From an uncultured Clostridia bacterium (GTDB lineage Bacteria; Bacillota; Clostridia; Oscillospirales; Ruminococcaceae), in contig CAMHBE010000036.1 in the NCBI GenBank assembly GCA_946183095.1, positions 1 to 10,565 on the forward strand: DNA of 10,565 nt. Reading direction: 5' to 3'. The notes under the pieces are model-generated. The model was not told the origin of the DNA, did not search any database, and worked only from the letters and a program-made list of their open reading frames with translations. The first letter of the stretch is position 1. The number at the start of each line of letters is the position of its first letter. Made by a program: the position numbers and the translations under genes. Of this stretch, positions 1-5,431 are shown piece by piece.

Positions 1-19
1 TTCCGGAGGGTCACTGTGT

Positions 20-376
20 TTATTTGCCTTTTACGCCTACTACCTTGACATTCACCTTGGATACGGTGATGCCGGTCATGCTCTGCACCGCGGACTTGAC
101 GTGCTCCTGAACCGAATGTGCCACATCTATGGCTTTATAGCTGATATCGGTGATTATGGAGATGCCGATGACTGCGGAATCCCCGTCCATTCTGACTTTG
201 ATAGGCGCGATGACCTTCTGCGACAGCGGAGCACCGCCGAGCACGGATACTTTTCCGTTGGACGAGCTTACCGCAACGCCCTCTGTTTCCGACACTGCCG
301 CTTCCGCAATGCTGACGATAACGTTCGACGAGACTTTGAGCGCACCCGCGACATTGGATGAAGTGTTCTTTTCCAT
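20..376 (-). CDS. Asp23/Gls24 family envelope stress protein (YqhY-like)
   Basis: A 118-residue soluble protein of the Asp23/Gls24 family. Family members in Firmicutes are linked to the cell envelope or to tuning fatty-acid synthesis (YqhY); the exact job here is not known. The N-terminal part (about residues 9-35, GALKVSSNVIVSIAEAAVSE) and the middle (SVLGG..., then alternating strands around IAPIKVRMDGDSAVIGISI) show the family's alternating beta/alpha pattern, and the C-terminus ends in a basic KVVGVKGK tail. There is no signal peptide or membrane segment. The ATG at 376 is chosen over an upstream in-frame start at 412 because GGAGG lies 7 nt before it and the promoter at 421-449 places the transcript start near 414, too close to the longer start. 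It follows spoIIIAH, as in B. subtilis, where yqhY lies downstream of the spoIIIA locus. Confidence 0.9.
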   Translation of the reverse strand: MEKNTSSNVAGALKVSSNVIVSIAEAAVSETEGVAVSSSNGKVSVLGGAPLSQKVIAPIKVRMDGDSAVIGISIITDISYKAIDVAHSVQEHVKSAVQSMTGITVSKVNVKVVGVKGK

Positions 377-420
377 AGAGATACCTCCGAATTTAAGCAG
401 TATGATACACATTACAATCT

Positions 421-449
421 ATTATACCACAAAAATTCAAAAAGTACAA
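421..449 (-). promoter_or_regulatory. Sigma-A promoter with extended -10 for the Asp23/Gls24 gene
   Basis: On the minus strand TTGTAC (449-444) is followed by a 17-nt spacer and a perfect TATAAT (426-421). The spacer ends in TGG, giving an extended -10 (TGnTATAAT). The -35 matches consensus only in its TTG. The spacer is T-rich while neighbouring coding DNA is GC-rich. Transcription would start near 414 and read a leader of about 38 nt containing the GGAGG of the Asp23 gene. It sits right after the spoIIIAH stop codon, so the downstream gene need not depend on the sporulation operon. Confidence 0.8.
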
Positions 450-1025
450 CTATTTTATTTCAACAATTGTAATATTTTCTGCAGGGACAGCAATTTCACC
501 TAAAAGTGTGCTCTTTATTTGTGCAGCCTGTGCAGTATCGAGCCCCTGTGTCTTTACTACGATGTTGGCGGTATTGCTCGTGAGGTAGCAGAGAGCGTCG
601 GAAAATCCCTGCGCTTTCAGGAGGTTCTCCACCCTGGTCTCCTTCTCTATGTAGCTGCTGACGGCGAGCACATCGTCGGATATGACCGCAAGCTCGTCGG
701 GAGTGCTGTCACCGCCGTACCAGAAGCTCTGGAGCACCTCTATCGACTCATCGCGGCTTTTCTGCTTGTCGAGCCTTGCCTGCGCGAAGTATTCGTCCGA
801 CGAGGAGCTGCCGATATCCACGTTCTTGCCGTCCGCAGCCGCGTCCACGAAGCGTATCTCGCCGTAAGTCGCGGTCTGGGCGTTTTCGGGTTCCGAGGTC
901 TTTACCTGCTGCGAGCTCGAATACAGGTAGTTCACATACACCGCCGCTCCGAGAAGCACCGCTAGTCCGGCGATGATGATCTGCTTTCTCCCGATGATAA
1001 GGTTCAGTCTTTTCTTGAATTTCAT
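450..1025 (-). CDS. spoIIIAH: Stage III sporulation protein AH
   Basis: This 191-residue protein is the mother-cell membrane protein whose extracellular domain docks with forespore SpoIIQ across the intermembrane space to form the feeding channel. A short basic cytoplasmic N-terminus (MKFKKRLNLIIGRKQ) precedes one membrane segment at about residues 15-35, then a polar linker and an EscJ/FliF-like ring-building domain in the C-terminal half. The stretch DEYFAQARLDKQKSRDESIE, followed by a region near LKAQGFSDALCYLT, is typical of the family. The ATG at 1025 has GGAGG 6 nt upstream; an in-frame extension to 1076 has no ribosome site and would put charged residues before the membrane anchor in an untypical way. 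It is the last gene of the spoIIIA operon, 60 nt after spoIIIAG, and slightly shorter than B. subtilis SpoIIIAH (about 218 aa). Confidence 0.94.
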   Translation of the reverse strand: MKFKKRLNLIIGRKQIIIAGLAVLLGAAVYVNYLYSSSQQVKTSEPENAQTATYGEIRFVDAAADGKNVDIGSSSSDEYFAQARLDKQKSRDESIEVLQSFWYGGDSTPDELAVISDDVLAVSSYIEKETRVENLLKAQGFSDALCYLTSNTANIVVKTQGLDTAQAAQIKSTLLGEIAVPAENITIVEIK

Positions 1026-1085
1026 GTTGTTCCTCCGTAAGCCTGTAAGAATGATGTGTATTGTTGCACTCGGCACGGCGGGCAG

Positions 1086-1529
1086 TTACCTCGTCACGCT
1101 GATGTGCAGTGTGTTTATCCCGAACACGCCGGATACCGCATTCACCACCTTTTCTTTTACCGTGATGCTGTCTCCGCCGTCACATACCACTATCACTCCC
1201 CTCACTTCCGGCGCGGTAACGGATAACAGCATATCCGCGTTCTTGCCGTATTCGGTCTGCGCCGACGTGTCGAGCGTTACCATTACCCGAACATTGCCGA
1301 CTCCCTCTATCTGACCGAGTATGGCGGTAAGGCGCTGTTCAAGCTCACGTTCGCAGTCAGCTATATCTGCCGCCGATACACCGCGCTGTTCGGTCGCAGC
1401 CTTTCCTGTGAACATACCGCCGAACGCTATCAGCAGTATAAGTGCGGCTCCGACGACGAGTATGATGCGCAGCCCCTTGTCTGTCTTCAGCAGTTCCTTT
1501 ACTTCTCCAAAGCCTATAACAGCTTTCAT
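1086..1529 (-). CDS. spoIIIAG: Stage III sporulation protein AG, short form
   Basis: A 147-residue channel protein of the SpoIIIA-SpoIIQ complex. The N-terminal 18 residues are cytoplasmic, residues about 19-42 form one membrane segment (RIILVVGAALILLIAFGG), and the rest is a ring-building domain: a helix (ADIADCERELEQRLTAIL), the strand GVGNVRVMVTLD, then PEVRGVIVVCDGG and a second helix (VKEKVVNAVSGVF) with a final strand. The family signature 'PEvRGVlVVa.Ga....Vk..i..Av...' is clear. B. subtilis SpoIIIAG is about 229 aa and has a long insertion between the first strand and the PEVRG element. Here only about 20 residues separate them, so that insertion is essentially absent. The ATG at 1529 has GGAG 6 nt upstream. 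The gene lies 18 nt after spoIIIAF and 60 nt before spoIIIAH. Confidence 0.93.
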   Translation of the reverse strand: MKAVIGFGEVKELLKTDKGLRIILVVGAALILLIAFGGMFTGKAATEQRGVSAADIADCERELEQRLTAILGQIEGVGNVRVMVTLDTSAQTEYGKNADMLLSVTAPEVRGVIVVCDGGDSITVKEKVVNAVSGVFGINTLHISVTR

Positions 1530-1547
1530 TGCATTCTCCGTTCCATT

Positions 1548-2018
1548 TCAGCGGCTCTTTTCCGCGGTCACAGCGACATCCGTTCCTGTCATGCGTCTGA
1601 CAAGAACGACAGCTCTTTTTGCATTCGCATCGTATTCGTCTGCGGTGAATACAAGCCTTACCTCACTAATAGATATGCAGTCCGTGTCCGAAATATTAAC
1701 ATCAATGTAGATTTTTTCGGGACGTATATCCTTTTCCGCAAGCCTTTCGCGTATCGTCTTACGAAGGTTCTCGGCAGTCTCGCGTGCCGTCATGCTCTTT
1801 ATCTGCACCGTGTAGTCGTTGTATGCGCCGTCCGCCTGCGCTATGTCCGGCAGGTCGAGCCGGTCGTATGCCCCGCTCACCGCGCCGATGACCGTCAGCA
1901 CAAAGAAACACGCGAGCAGCAGCTTCACTTGTGCGGCGAACTTGTCCGTCGGCGCAAAATACCGGTATATCGCCGTCAGCATCGACGCCGCGCATACCGA
2001 GAACAATACTTCATTCAT
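1548..2018 (-). CDS. spoIIIAF: Stage III sporulation protein AF
   Basis: A 156-residue mother-cell membrane protein of the SpoIIIA complex. Two N-terminal membrane segments are visible, around residues 4-21 (VLFSVCAASMLTAIYRYF) and 28-47 (VKLLLACFFVLTVIGAV). A soluble C-terminal domain with a helix (ETAENLRKTIRERLAEK) and a strand (EKIYIDVNIS) fits the SpoIIIAF ring-building domain. B. subtilis SpoIIIAF is longer (about 206 aa). The ATG at 2018 is chosen over a GTG two codons upstream because GGTG lies at a workable distance only for the ATG; the ribosome site is weak either way. It follows spoIIIAE by 44 nt and precedes spoIIIAG by 18 nt. Its identity rests on topology plus its fixed place between AE and AG. 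Confidence 0.9.
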   Translation of the reverse strand: MNEVLFSVCAASMLTAIYRYFAPTDKFAAQVKLLLACFFVLTVIGAVSGAYDRLDLPDIAQADGAYNDYTVQIKSMTARETAENLRKTIRERLAEKDIRPEKIYIDVNISDTDCISISEVRLVFTADEYDANAKRAVVLVRRMTGTDVAVTAEKSR

Positions 2019-2062
2019 ACACACATTTCACCACGTTCACATTACTGCAACATGTGTACTCT

Positions 2063-3163
2063 TCATGTTCTGCAAAACGCCATGAGCATAGCGGATGAAA
2101 TGACGATGAACAGCATGAAACAGCACAATGCCGCGTTTATCACCGCCATGACACCGCTGCCCGACCTTATCATCTTTCCCGTCTCCGCGCAGCCGAACAG
2201 GTCGCTCACCACTCCCGCCGCGAACAGGAAGAACCTGTAGCAGAGCGTTGCAATGACCGGCGGTGCCAGCACACATACAGCCGCGGCGATACCGAACCCG
2301 CCTACCCCGCTTTTGAGCACGGAGATGCTGCCCTTCACCGCCGCAAGGGCGTCGGATGCCGCACCGCCCACTATCGGAACGGACGATGACACCGTAAATT
2401 TCAGCGCCTTCATAGCGGCGTTGTCAGCGGACGCGGTGATGACAGTCTGTACCGAGAGGATCCCGAGAAACAGCGTCATTATCAGTCCCAGCCCCCATAT
2501 AACGGCTTTCTTTATCCCCTCACCCAGCCGGTCAAGACCCATGTCACCGCCGACGCAGGACGCTGCCGATATGCCGAGAATACAGCTCGTGAGCGGTATC
2601 ACCACCGCGGAGACTGCCCACGAAAGAAGCTGTATCGCACCGATCGTCACCGAGCTGTACACCGCCGCCGAGGTCGTATGCCCGCCCGCCGCCGTCACTC
2701 CCGCGACAACGGGTATGTACACGAGCATAAAGTCGGATGCCGCGCGGAACGCTGTCTTTGCCGTCTCCGTCACGACCGAGAGGCTGCCCGCCACAGTTAC
2801 GGCGGCAACAGCTGATGTCACCAGAGTGTAGATGCCCGCAAGTTTCCCGCCCGATGCCGAACCGATGCTTTCGAGCAGCGCAGAAAGAAGTATCACCGCA
2901 AGCAGCGCGGCGAACATCCTGAGCGGTGCTCCCACGTTATCACGAAATGCGTTCATGATATCTTCCAATATGTCCGGGACACTTATGCTTTCCGCACCGC
3001 CTTCGGGAGTGACCCCTCTGTCGTCGAGTACCCGCGCGGCATCCTCCGGCAGCGCACCCCGAAGCTCGTCCGGCTCAAACAGCGCACAGCACGGGATGCA
3101 GAACACGATGACCGCCGCGATCACAGCGACTGCGGCAGCTGCACGATGAGCTATCCATTTCAC
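2063..3163 (-). CDS. spoIIIAE: Stage III sporulation protein AE
   Basis: A 366-residue polytopic membrane protein, the largest in the SpoIIIA complex and a proposed core membrane part of the mother-cell channel. It starts with a cleavable-looking signal peptide (basic MKWIAHR, then a hydrophobic stretch to about residue 27 ending CIPCCA), as known for SpoIIIAE. A short extracytoplasmic region and about six or seven hydrophobic segments follow (for example RMFAALLAVILLSALL and VIWGLGLIMTLFLGILSVQ). The conserved segment GGAASDALAAVKGSISVLKS is typical of the family. The start is GTG at 3163, overlapping the spoIIIAD stop by 4 nt (GTGA), with AAGGGA about 8 nt upstream, which suggests translational coupling. 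B. subtilis SpoIIIAE is about 399 aa, so this is near normal length. Confidence 0.95.
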   Translation of the reverse strand: MKWIAHRAAAAVAVIAAVIVFCIPCCALFEPDELRGALPEDAARVLDDRGVTPEGGAESISVPDILEDIMNAFRDNVGAPLRMFAALLAVILLSALLESIGSASGGKLAGIYTLVTSAVAAVTVAGSLSVVTETAKTAFRAASDFMLVYIPVVAGVTAAGGHTTSAAVYSSVTIGAIQLLSWAVSAVVIPLTSCILGISAASCVGGDMGLDRLGEGIKKAVIWGLGLIMTLFLGILSVQTVITASADNAAMKALKFTVSSSVPIVGGAASDALAAVKGSISVLKSGVGGFGIAAAVCVLAPPVIATLCYRFFLFAAGVVSDLFGCAETGKMIRSGSGVMAVINAALCCFMLFIVISSAMLMAFCRT

Positions 3164-3546
3164 ATTATCAGTCCCTTAACTATACCGAGTAAGCTGCGGA
3201 ACAGCGGTATCGCAAGCAGCAGCACCGCAGTCTTGCCGGCAAGCTCTATCTTTGATGCGATAGCGCCCTCGCCGCTGTCACGGCAGCTCTCCGCCGCAAG
3301 CTGTGTTATAAAGCACACAGCAAGCGCTTTTATAAGTATCGCGATGTTGCCGTTATCGGCTCCCGCAGCGTCCGACAGTTCCCCTATCAGCTCTGTTATC
3401 GGATATACCGCGGTCACAACGGCATACAGTATCAGCAGCGATGCCGCAGCAGATACGAACAGCCCGTATTCCGCACCGGAACGCCTGAGGACTGCCGCCA
3501 GAGCCGCCGCCGCAACACCTGTTCCGACTATCGCAGCTATGTTCAT
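3160..3546 (-). CDS. spoIIIAD: Stage III sporulation protein AD
   Basis: A 128-residue integral membrane protein with about four hydrophobic segments: residues 2-19, 28-50, 67-85 and 105-125. Between them is the family-typical stretch ILIKALAVCFITQLAAESCR followed by DSGEGAIASKIELAGK, conserved in SpoIIIAD (Q...CRD.GE.A.A.K.E..GK). AC and AD belong to related small membrane families of the channel assembly; their individual biochemical roles are not settled. The length matches the usual size (about 130 aa). The ATG at 3546 follows the spoIIIAC stop by 6 nt with a modest AGAGAAG ribosome site, and the gene ends overlapping the spoIIIAE start by 4 nt. Confidence 0.95.
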   Translation of the reverse strand: MNIAAIVGTGVAAAALAAVLRRSGAEYGLFVSAAASLLILYAVVTAVYPITELIGELSDAAGADNGNIAILIKALAVCFITQLAAESCRDSGEGAIASKIELAGKTAVLLLAIPLFRSLLGIVKGLIM

Positions 3547-3552
3547 ACTTCT

Positions 3553-3747
3553 CTAAATACTGAAAACTTCCCTTATCGTATCAAACAGAGTGCTTATCTC
3601 GCCTATCAGCATCATAAGCACCACAACAACTCCCGCTATCGTCGTCATCATCGCCTGTTCGTCCCTGCCGGAACGTTTAAGCAGCATATCCAGCACAGCG
3701 ACGATGATACCGACACCGGCGATCCTGAAGATAAGATCCACATTCAT
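3553..3747 (-). CDS. spoIIIAC: Stage III sporulation protein AC
   Basis: A 64-residue protein with two hydrophobic segments (residues about 5-23 and 35-52) joined by the charged loop LKRSGRDEQA, a hallmark of SpoIIIAC (K..Gr.e.A......g......I...). Normal length is about 65 aa. It is a small membrane component of the SpoIIIA complex. The ATG at 3747 lies 9 nt after the spoIIIAB stop. I see no good Shine-Dalgarno sequence before it (GATTTGATGTGATGAT), so translation may depend on ribosomes finishing spoIIIAB. Position and sequence together make the assignment secure. Confidence 0.95.
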   Translation of the reverse strand: MNVDLIFRIAGVGIIVAVLDMLLKRSGRDEQAMMTTIAGVVVVLMMLIGEISTLFDTIREVFSI

Positions 3748-3756
3748 ATCATCACA

Positions 3757-4260
3757 TCAAATCATAATTATTCCCGCTCCGATGCCGCAGAGCACCCAGA
3801 CTTTCAGCACTGCACCCGACTTTGCGGACACGTCACGTTCGGCGGCTTCAAGCTCCCTGCCGAGCATTGCCGCGCCGAGGGTGAGCATCGACACCTGACC
3901 GTCGGTGTCCGTCTCTCCGAGCTTGCAGCCTATGTCCGTGAGGATGCGCCGGTCTGAGTCGGTCAGAAAGAACGCAGTCCGCGCGGCTTCACACCACGCT
4001 TCATTGGATGTGCTGCCCTTTTGCAGCTCCGATGCTGTGCGCTGCACGAAAAAGCACCCCGTATATGAGCCTTCCTCCGACAGCGACAGCAGCAGTTCCC
4101 GCATCTTCACCGAACTGTAGCGTATCTTTGCCGACATCTCATCCAGCAGCGACAGGACTGAGCGGAGCTGTTCGCACCTTTTTTTCGGCATTGCCGATAA
4201 TACGGCTCCCGCAGCGGTACAGATCGCTGCTGTTCCCGCAGCCGCCAATATCCTCAGCAT
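3757..4260 (-). CDS. spoIIIAB: Stage III sporulation protein AB
   Basis: A 167-residue protein of the SpoIIIA complex, bitopic in prediction: an N-terminal hydrophobic segment (residues about 3-23), a long helical middle, and a C-terminal hydrophobic segment (KVWVLCGIGAGIIMI). The middle begins RCEQLRSVLSLLDEMSAKIRYSS, matching the family pattern 'R..qLr.l...l..l...I.Y...pl...l', and contains LGRELEAAERDVSAKSGAV, matching 'l...l..A...a.....y..lG...G'. SpoIIIAB resembles GspF-type assembly-platform proteins and is thought to work with the ATPase SpoIIIAA. Length is normal (B. subtilis about 171 aa). The ATG at 4260 is supported by GGAGGG about 6 nt upstream; that site lies inside the spoIIIAA reading frame, and the first 122 bases of this gene overlap spoIIIAA. 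Confidence 0.95.
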   Translation of the reverse strand: MLRILAAAGTAAICTAAGAVLSAMPKKRCEQLRSVLSLLDEMSAKIRYSSVKMRELLLSLSEEGSYTGCFFVQRTASELQKGSTSNEAWCEAARTAFFLTDSDRRILTDIGCKLGETDTDGQVSMLTLGAAMLGRELEAAERDVSAKSGAVLKVWVLCGIGAGIIMI

Positions 4261-5140
4261 CGTTCACCCTCCAAAGACCTTTGACATTGCCTATCTCCGA
4301 ACCGCACCCCAGCAGCGCTATATAATTCACGGCTCCCGACGATACCAGCGTGCGCACGGCAGCATTGCAGGCAGCTTCACACATATCACCGCAATGGGCG
4401 GAAAGTATCATTTTTACGCCCTTCCCCGCCTGTTCCGCAAGTGCGCGGTATTCCCCGCCCACCTCGTCGCAGATAAGGTATTCGGGCGACATAAGTCTCA
4501 CCGCCCGCATGATGCCCTCGGCTTTCGGGAACATATCCAGCACATCGCAGTTGAGCCCGACATCGTTCTGCGGGACACCGTTGTACATCGCGGCTATCTC
4601 TCCGTTCTCGTCTATCACCGATGTCCGCGCGAATGCGGAGATAAGTCTTGCAAGATCCCGCAGCATGGTGGTCTTTGCGCTCATGGGCGCACCCAGCAGC
4701 AGCAGTCCCCGCAGGTCACGCTCGAAAACTGTAAGGCTCATCAGCTTTTCCGCTATCCCCTTGTGTTCGGCTGCAATGCGCAGGTTCACCGACGATATAT
4801 CGCGCAGTGCGGTAAGCTCTCCTCCGCGCATCAGCGCTGTACCGGTAAATCCCGCTCTGTGACCGCCTTTGAGCGTTATCCTGCCCTCCGCGAGTTCACG
4901 TTCACGGCTGTACAGCGAGTAGTCGCAGAAAAACTTCACACACTTGTGTATATCCTCGCCCGAAGCGTTCGTTTCGCGGCACACATAGCGCTCCGACGGC
5001 GTTTCCACCACCACCGGTCTGCCCGCTCTTATCCTTATCTCGCAGGCATTCTCCGCTATATGCGCCGGAACGTTCTGCAATGCGTTCGCGAATGGCGGCA
5101 GCAGCGCCGTCGCCTCATAAAACCTTGCTCTCTCGTTCAA
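4139..5140 (-). CDS. spoIIIAA: Stage III sporulation protein AA, cytoplasmic ATPase
   Basis: A 333-residue secretion-type ATPase, thought to energise the SpoIIIA-SpoIIQ channel from the mother-cell cytoplasm. The N-terminal domain has the family pattern LLPPFANALQNVP...EIRIRAGRP (residues 13-42). CDYSLYSRERELAEGRITLKGGHRAGFTG (about 72-100) is written here as key elements SLYS, GRITLKGGHR and GFTG. The Walker A position reads GAPMSAKT (150-157), with Ala where consensus has Gly before Lys. Walker B is YLICDE (221-226), and SAHCGD lies at 247-252. The TTG start at 5140 is chosen because AGGAG lies about 10 nt upstream and the protein then begins like other SpoIIIAA proteins; a GTG at 5173 would add 11 residues. 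The C-terminus runs about 40 residues beyond the B. subtilis end point, overlapping spoIIIAB by 122 bp. It is first gene of the operon. Confidence 0.92.
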   Translation of the reverse strand: MNERARFYEATALLPPFANALQNVPAHIAENACEIRIRAGRPVVVETPSERYVCRETNASGEDIHKCVKFFCDYSLYSRERELAEGRITLKGGHRAGFTGTALMRGGELTALRDISSVNLRIAAEHKGIAEKLMSLTVFERDLRGLLLLGAPMSAKTTMLRDLARLISAFARTSVIDENGEIAAMYNGVPQNDVGLNCDVLDMFPKAEGIMRAVRLMSPEYLICDEVGGEYRALAEQAGKGVKMILSAHCGDMCEAACNAAVRTLVSSGAVNYIALLGCGSEIGNVKGLWRVNDAEDIGGCGNSSDLYRCGSRIIGNAEKKVRTAPLSPVAAG

Positions 5141-5190
5141 TCTTTTCACACTCCTGTCCGTCTGCGATATCACGATACCGCCTATGTTCT

Positions 5191-5217
5191 ATTGTATTCA
5201 CCCCCGGACAAGATTAG
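5191..5217 (-). promoter_or_regulatory. Possible promoter of the spoIIIA operon
   Basis: Between the terminator at 5234-5266 and spoIIIAA the minus strand carries GAATACAAT. Its AATACAAT (5198-5191) matches the sigma-E -10 consensus CATACANT except for the first base, and its TACAAT is one base from the sigma-A -10. A -35 at the right distance (TTCTAA/TTCTAAT, about 5212-5218) is poor for either factor. The spoIIIA operon of B. subtilis is read by sigma-E in the mother cell, and a terminator just upstream makes a promoter here likely, but the exact hexamers are uncertain. Confidence 0.35.
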
Positions 5218-5233
5218 AACGTTCCGTATCCAT

Positions 5234-5266
5234 AAAAAAAGCCGCCCTGCATTCCTGCAAGACGGC
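5234..5266 (-). terminator. Strong intrinsic terminator
   Basis: On the minus strand an 11-bp stem (5266-5256 paired with 5251-5241; nine Watson-Crick pairs and two G-U pairs) with a GGAA tetraloop is followed at once by seven T residues (5240-5234). The stem starts GCCGTC and ends GGCGGC. There is no T tract on the other side, so it acts on leftward transcription only. It ends the block containing the aldose epimerase and the structured element, and separates it from spoIIIA. Confidence 0.93.
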
Positions 5267-5375
5267 TCAGCGTATCATAAAGTAGGTGCAGCGGCGCGTT
5301 CGCGCTGTCCTTCCGGACAGGACCAGAGCTGCGCGCTCTGGACTTGCGGCAGCCTAACGCTGCACCGAAATGGTA
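5234..5375 (-). ncRNA. Candidate structured small RNA or structured 3' leader, family unknown
   Basis: Read on the minus strand, a 9-bp outer stem GGTGCAGCG (5366-5358) with CGCTGCACC (5293-5285) encloses three hairpins in a row: a 7-bp stem CCAGAGC/GCTCTGG (5341-5335 with 5329-5323), a 5-bp stem TGTCC/GGACA with a GGAA loop (5319-5306), and GCGC/GCGC with a GAAC loop (5305-5294). A 16-nt single strand (5357-5342) completes a four-way-junction-like fold. An 18-nt linker then leads into the terminator. No start codon, ribosome site or conserved protein is seen here. A possible promoter lies just upstream (5382-5410), giving a transcript of about 140 nt. The GGAA hairpin recalls SRP RNA, but the SRP internal loops are missing. 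I do not recognise the family. It could also be a 3' UTR or a dispersed palindromic repeat. Confidence 0.5.
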
Positions 5376-5381
5376 AAGAAT

Positions 5382-5410
5382 GTCTTAGACAGACTGAAAC
5401 CTTCATGCAA
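5382..5410 (-). promoter_or_regulatory. Possible sigma-A promoter before the structured element
   Basis: On the minus strand TTGCAT (5410-5405) and TAAGAC (5387-5382) are separated by 17 nt. The -35 matches four of six consensus bases and the -10 three of six, so this is weak. The position, between the epimerase stop codon and the multi-hairpin element and about 16 nt before its outer stem, is the main reason to list it. Confidence 0.3.
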
Positions 5411-5431
5411 TTTACAAGACGACTCGATATA

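Noticed and set aside
1..19. Possible start of another minus-strand gene (GTG ACC CTC CGG) after the Asp23 gene
   Set aside because: Only about four codons are visible, with no convincing ribosome site at the right distance. nusB or another gene could follow, but nothing here shows it.
5306..5319. SRP RNA (4.5S) hairpin, because of TCCGGAAGGA
   Set aside because: The GGAA loop and flanking bases match, but the conserved asymmetric and symmetric internal loops (CAGG/AGCA) are absent; the stem is perfectly paired.
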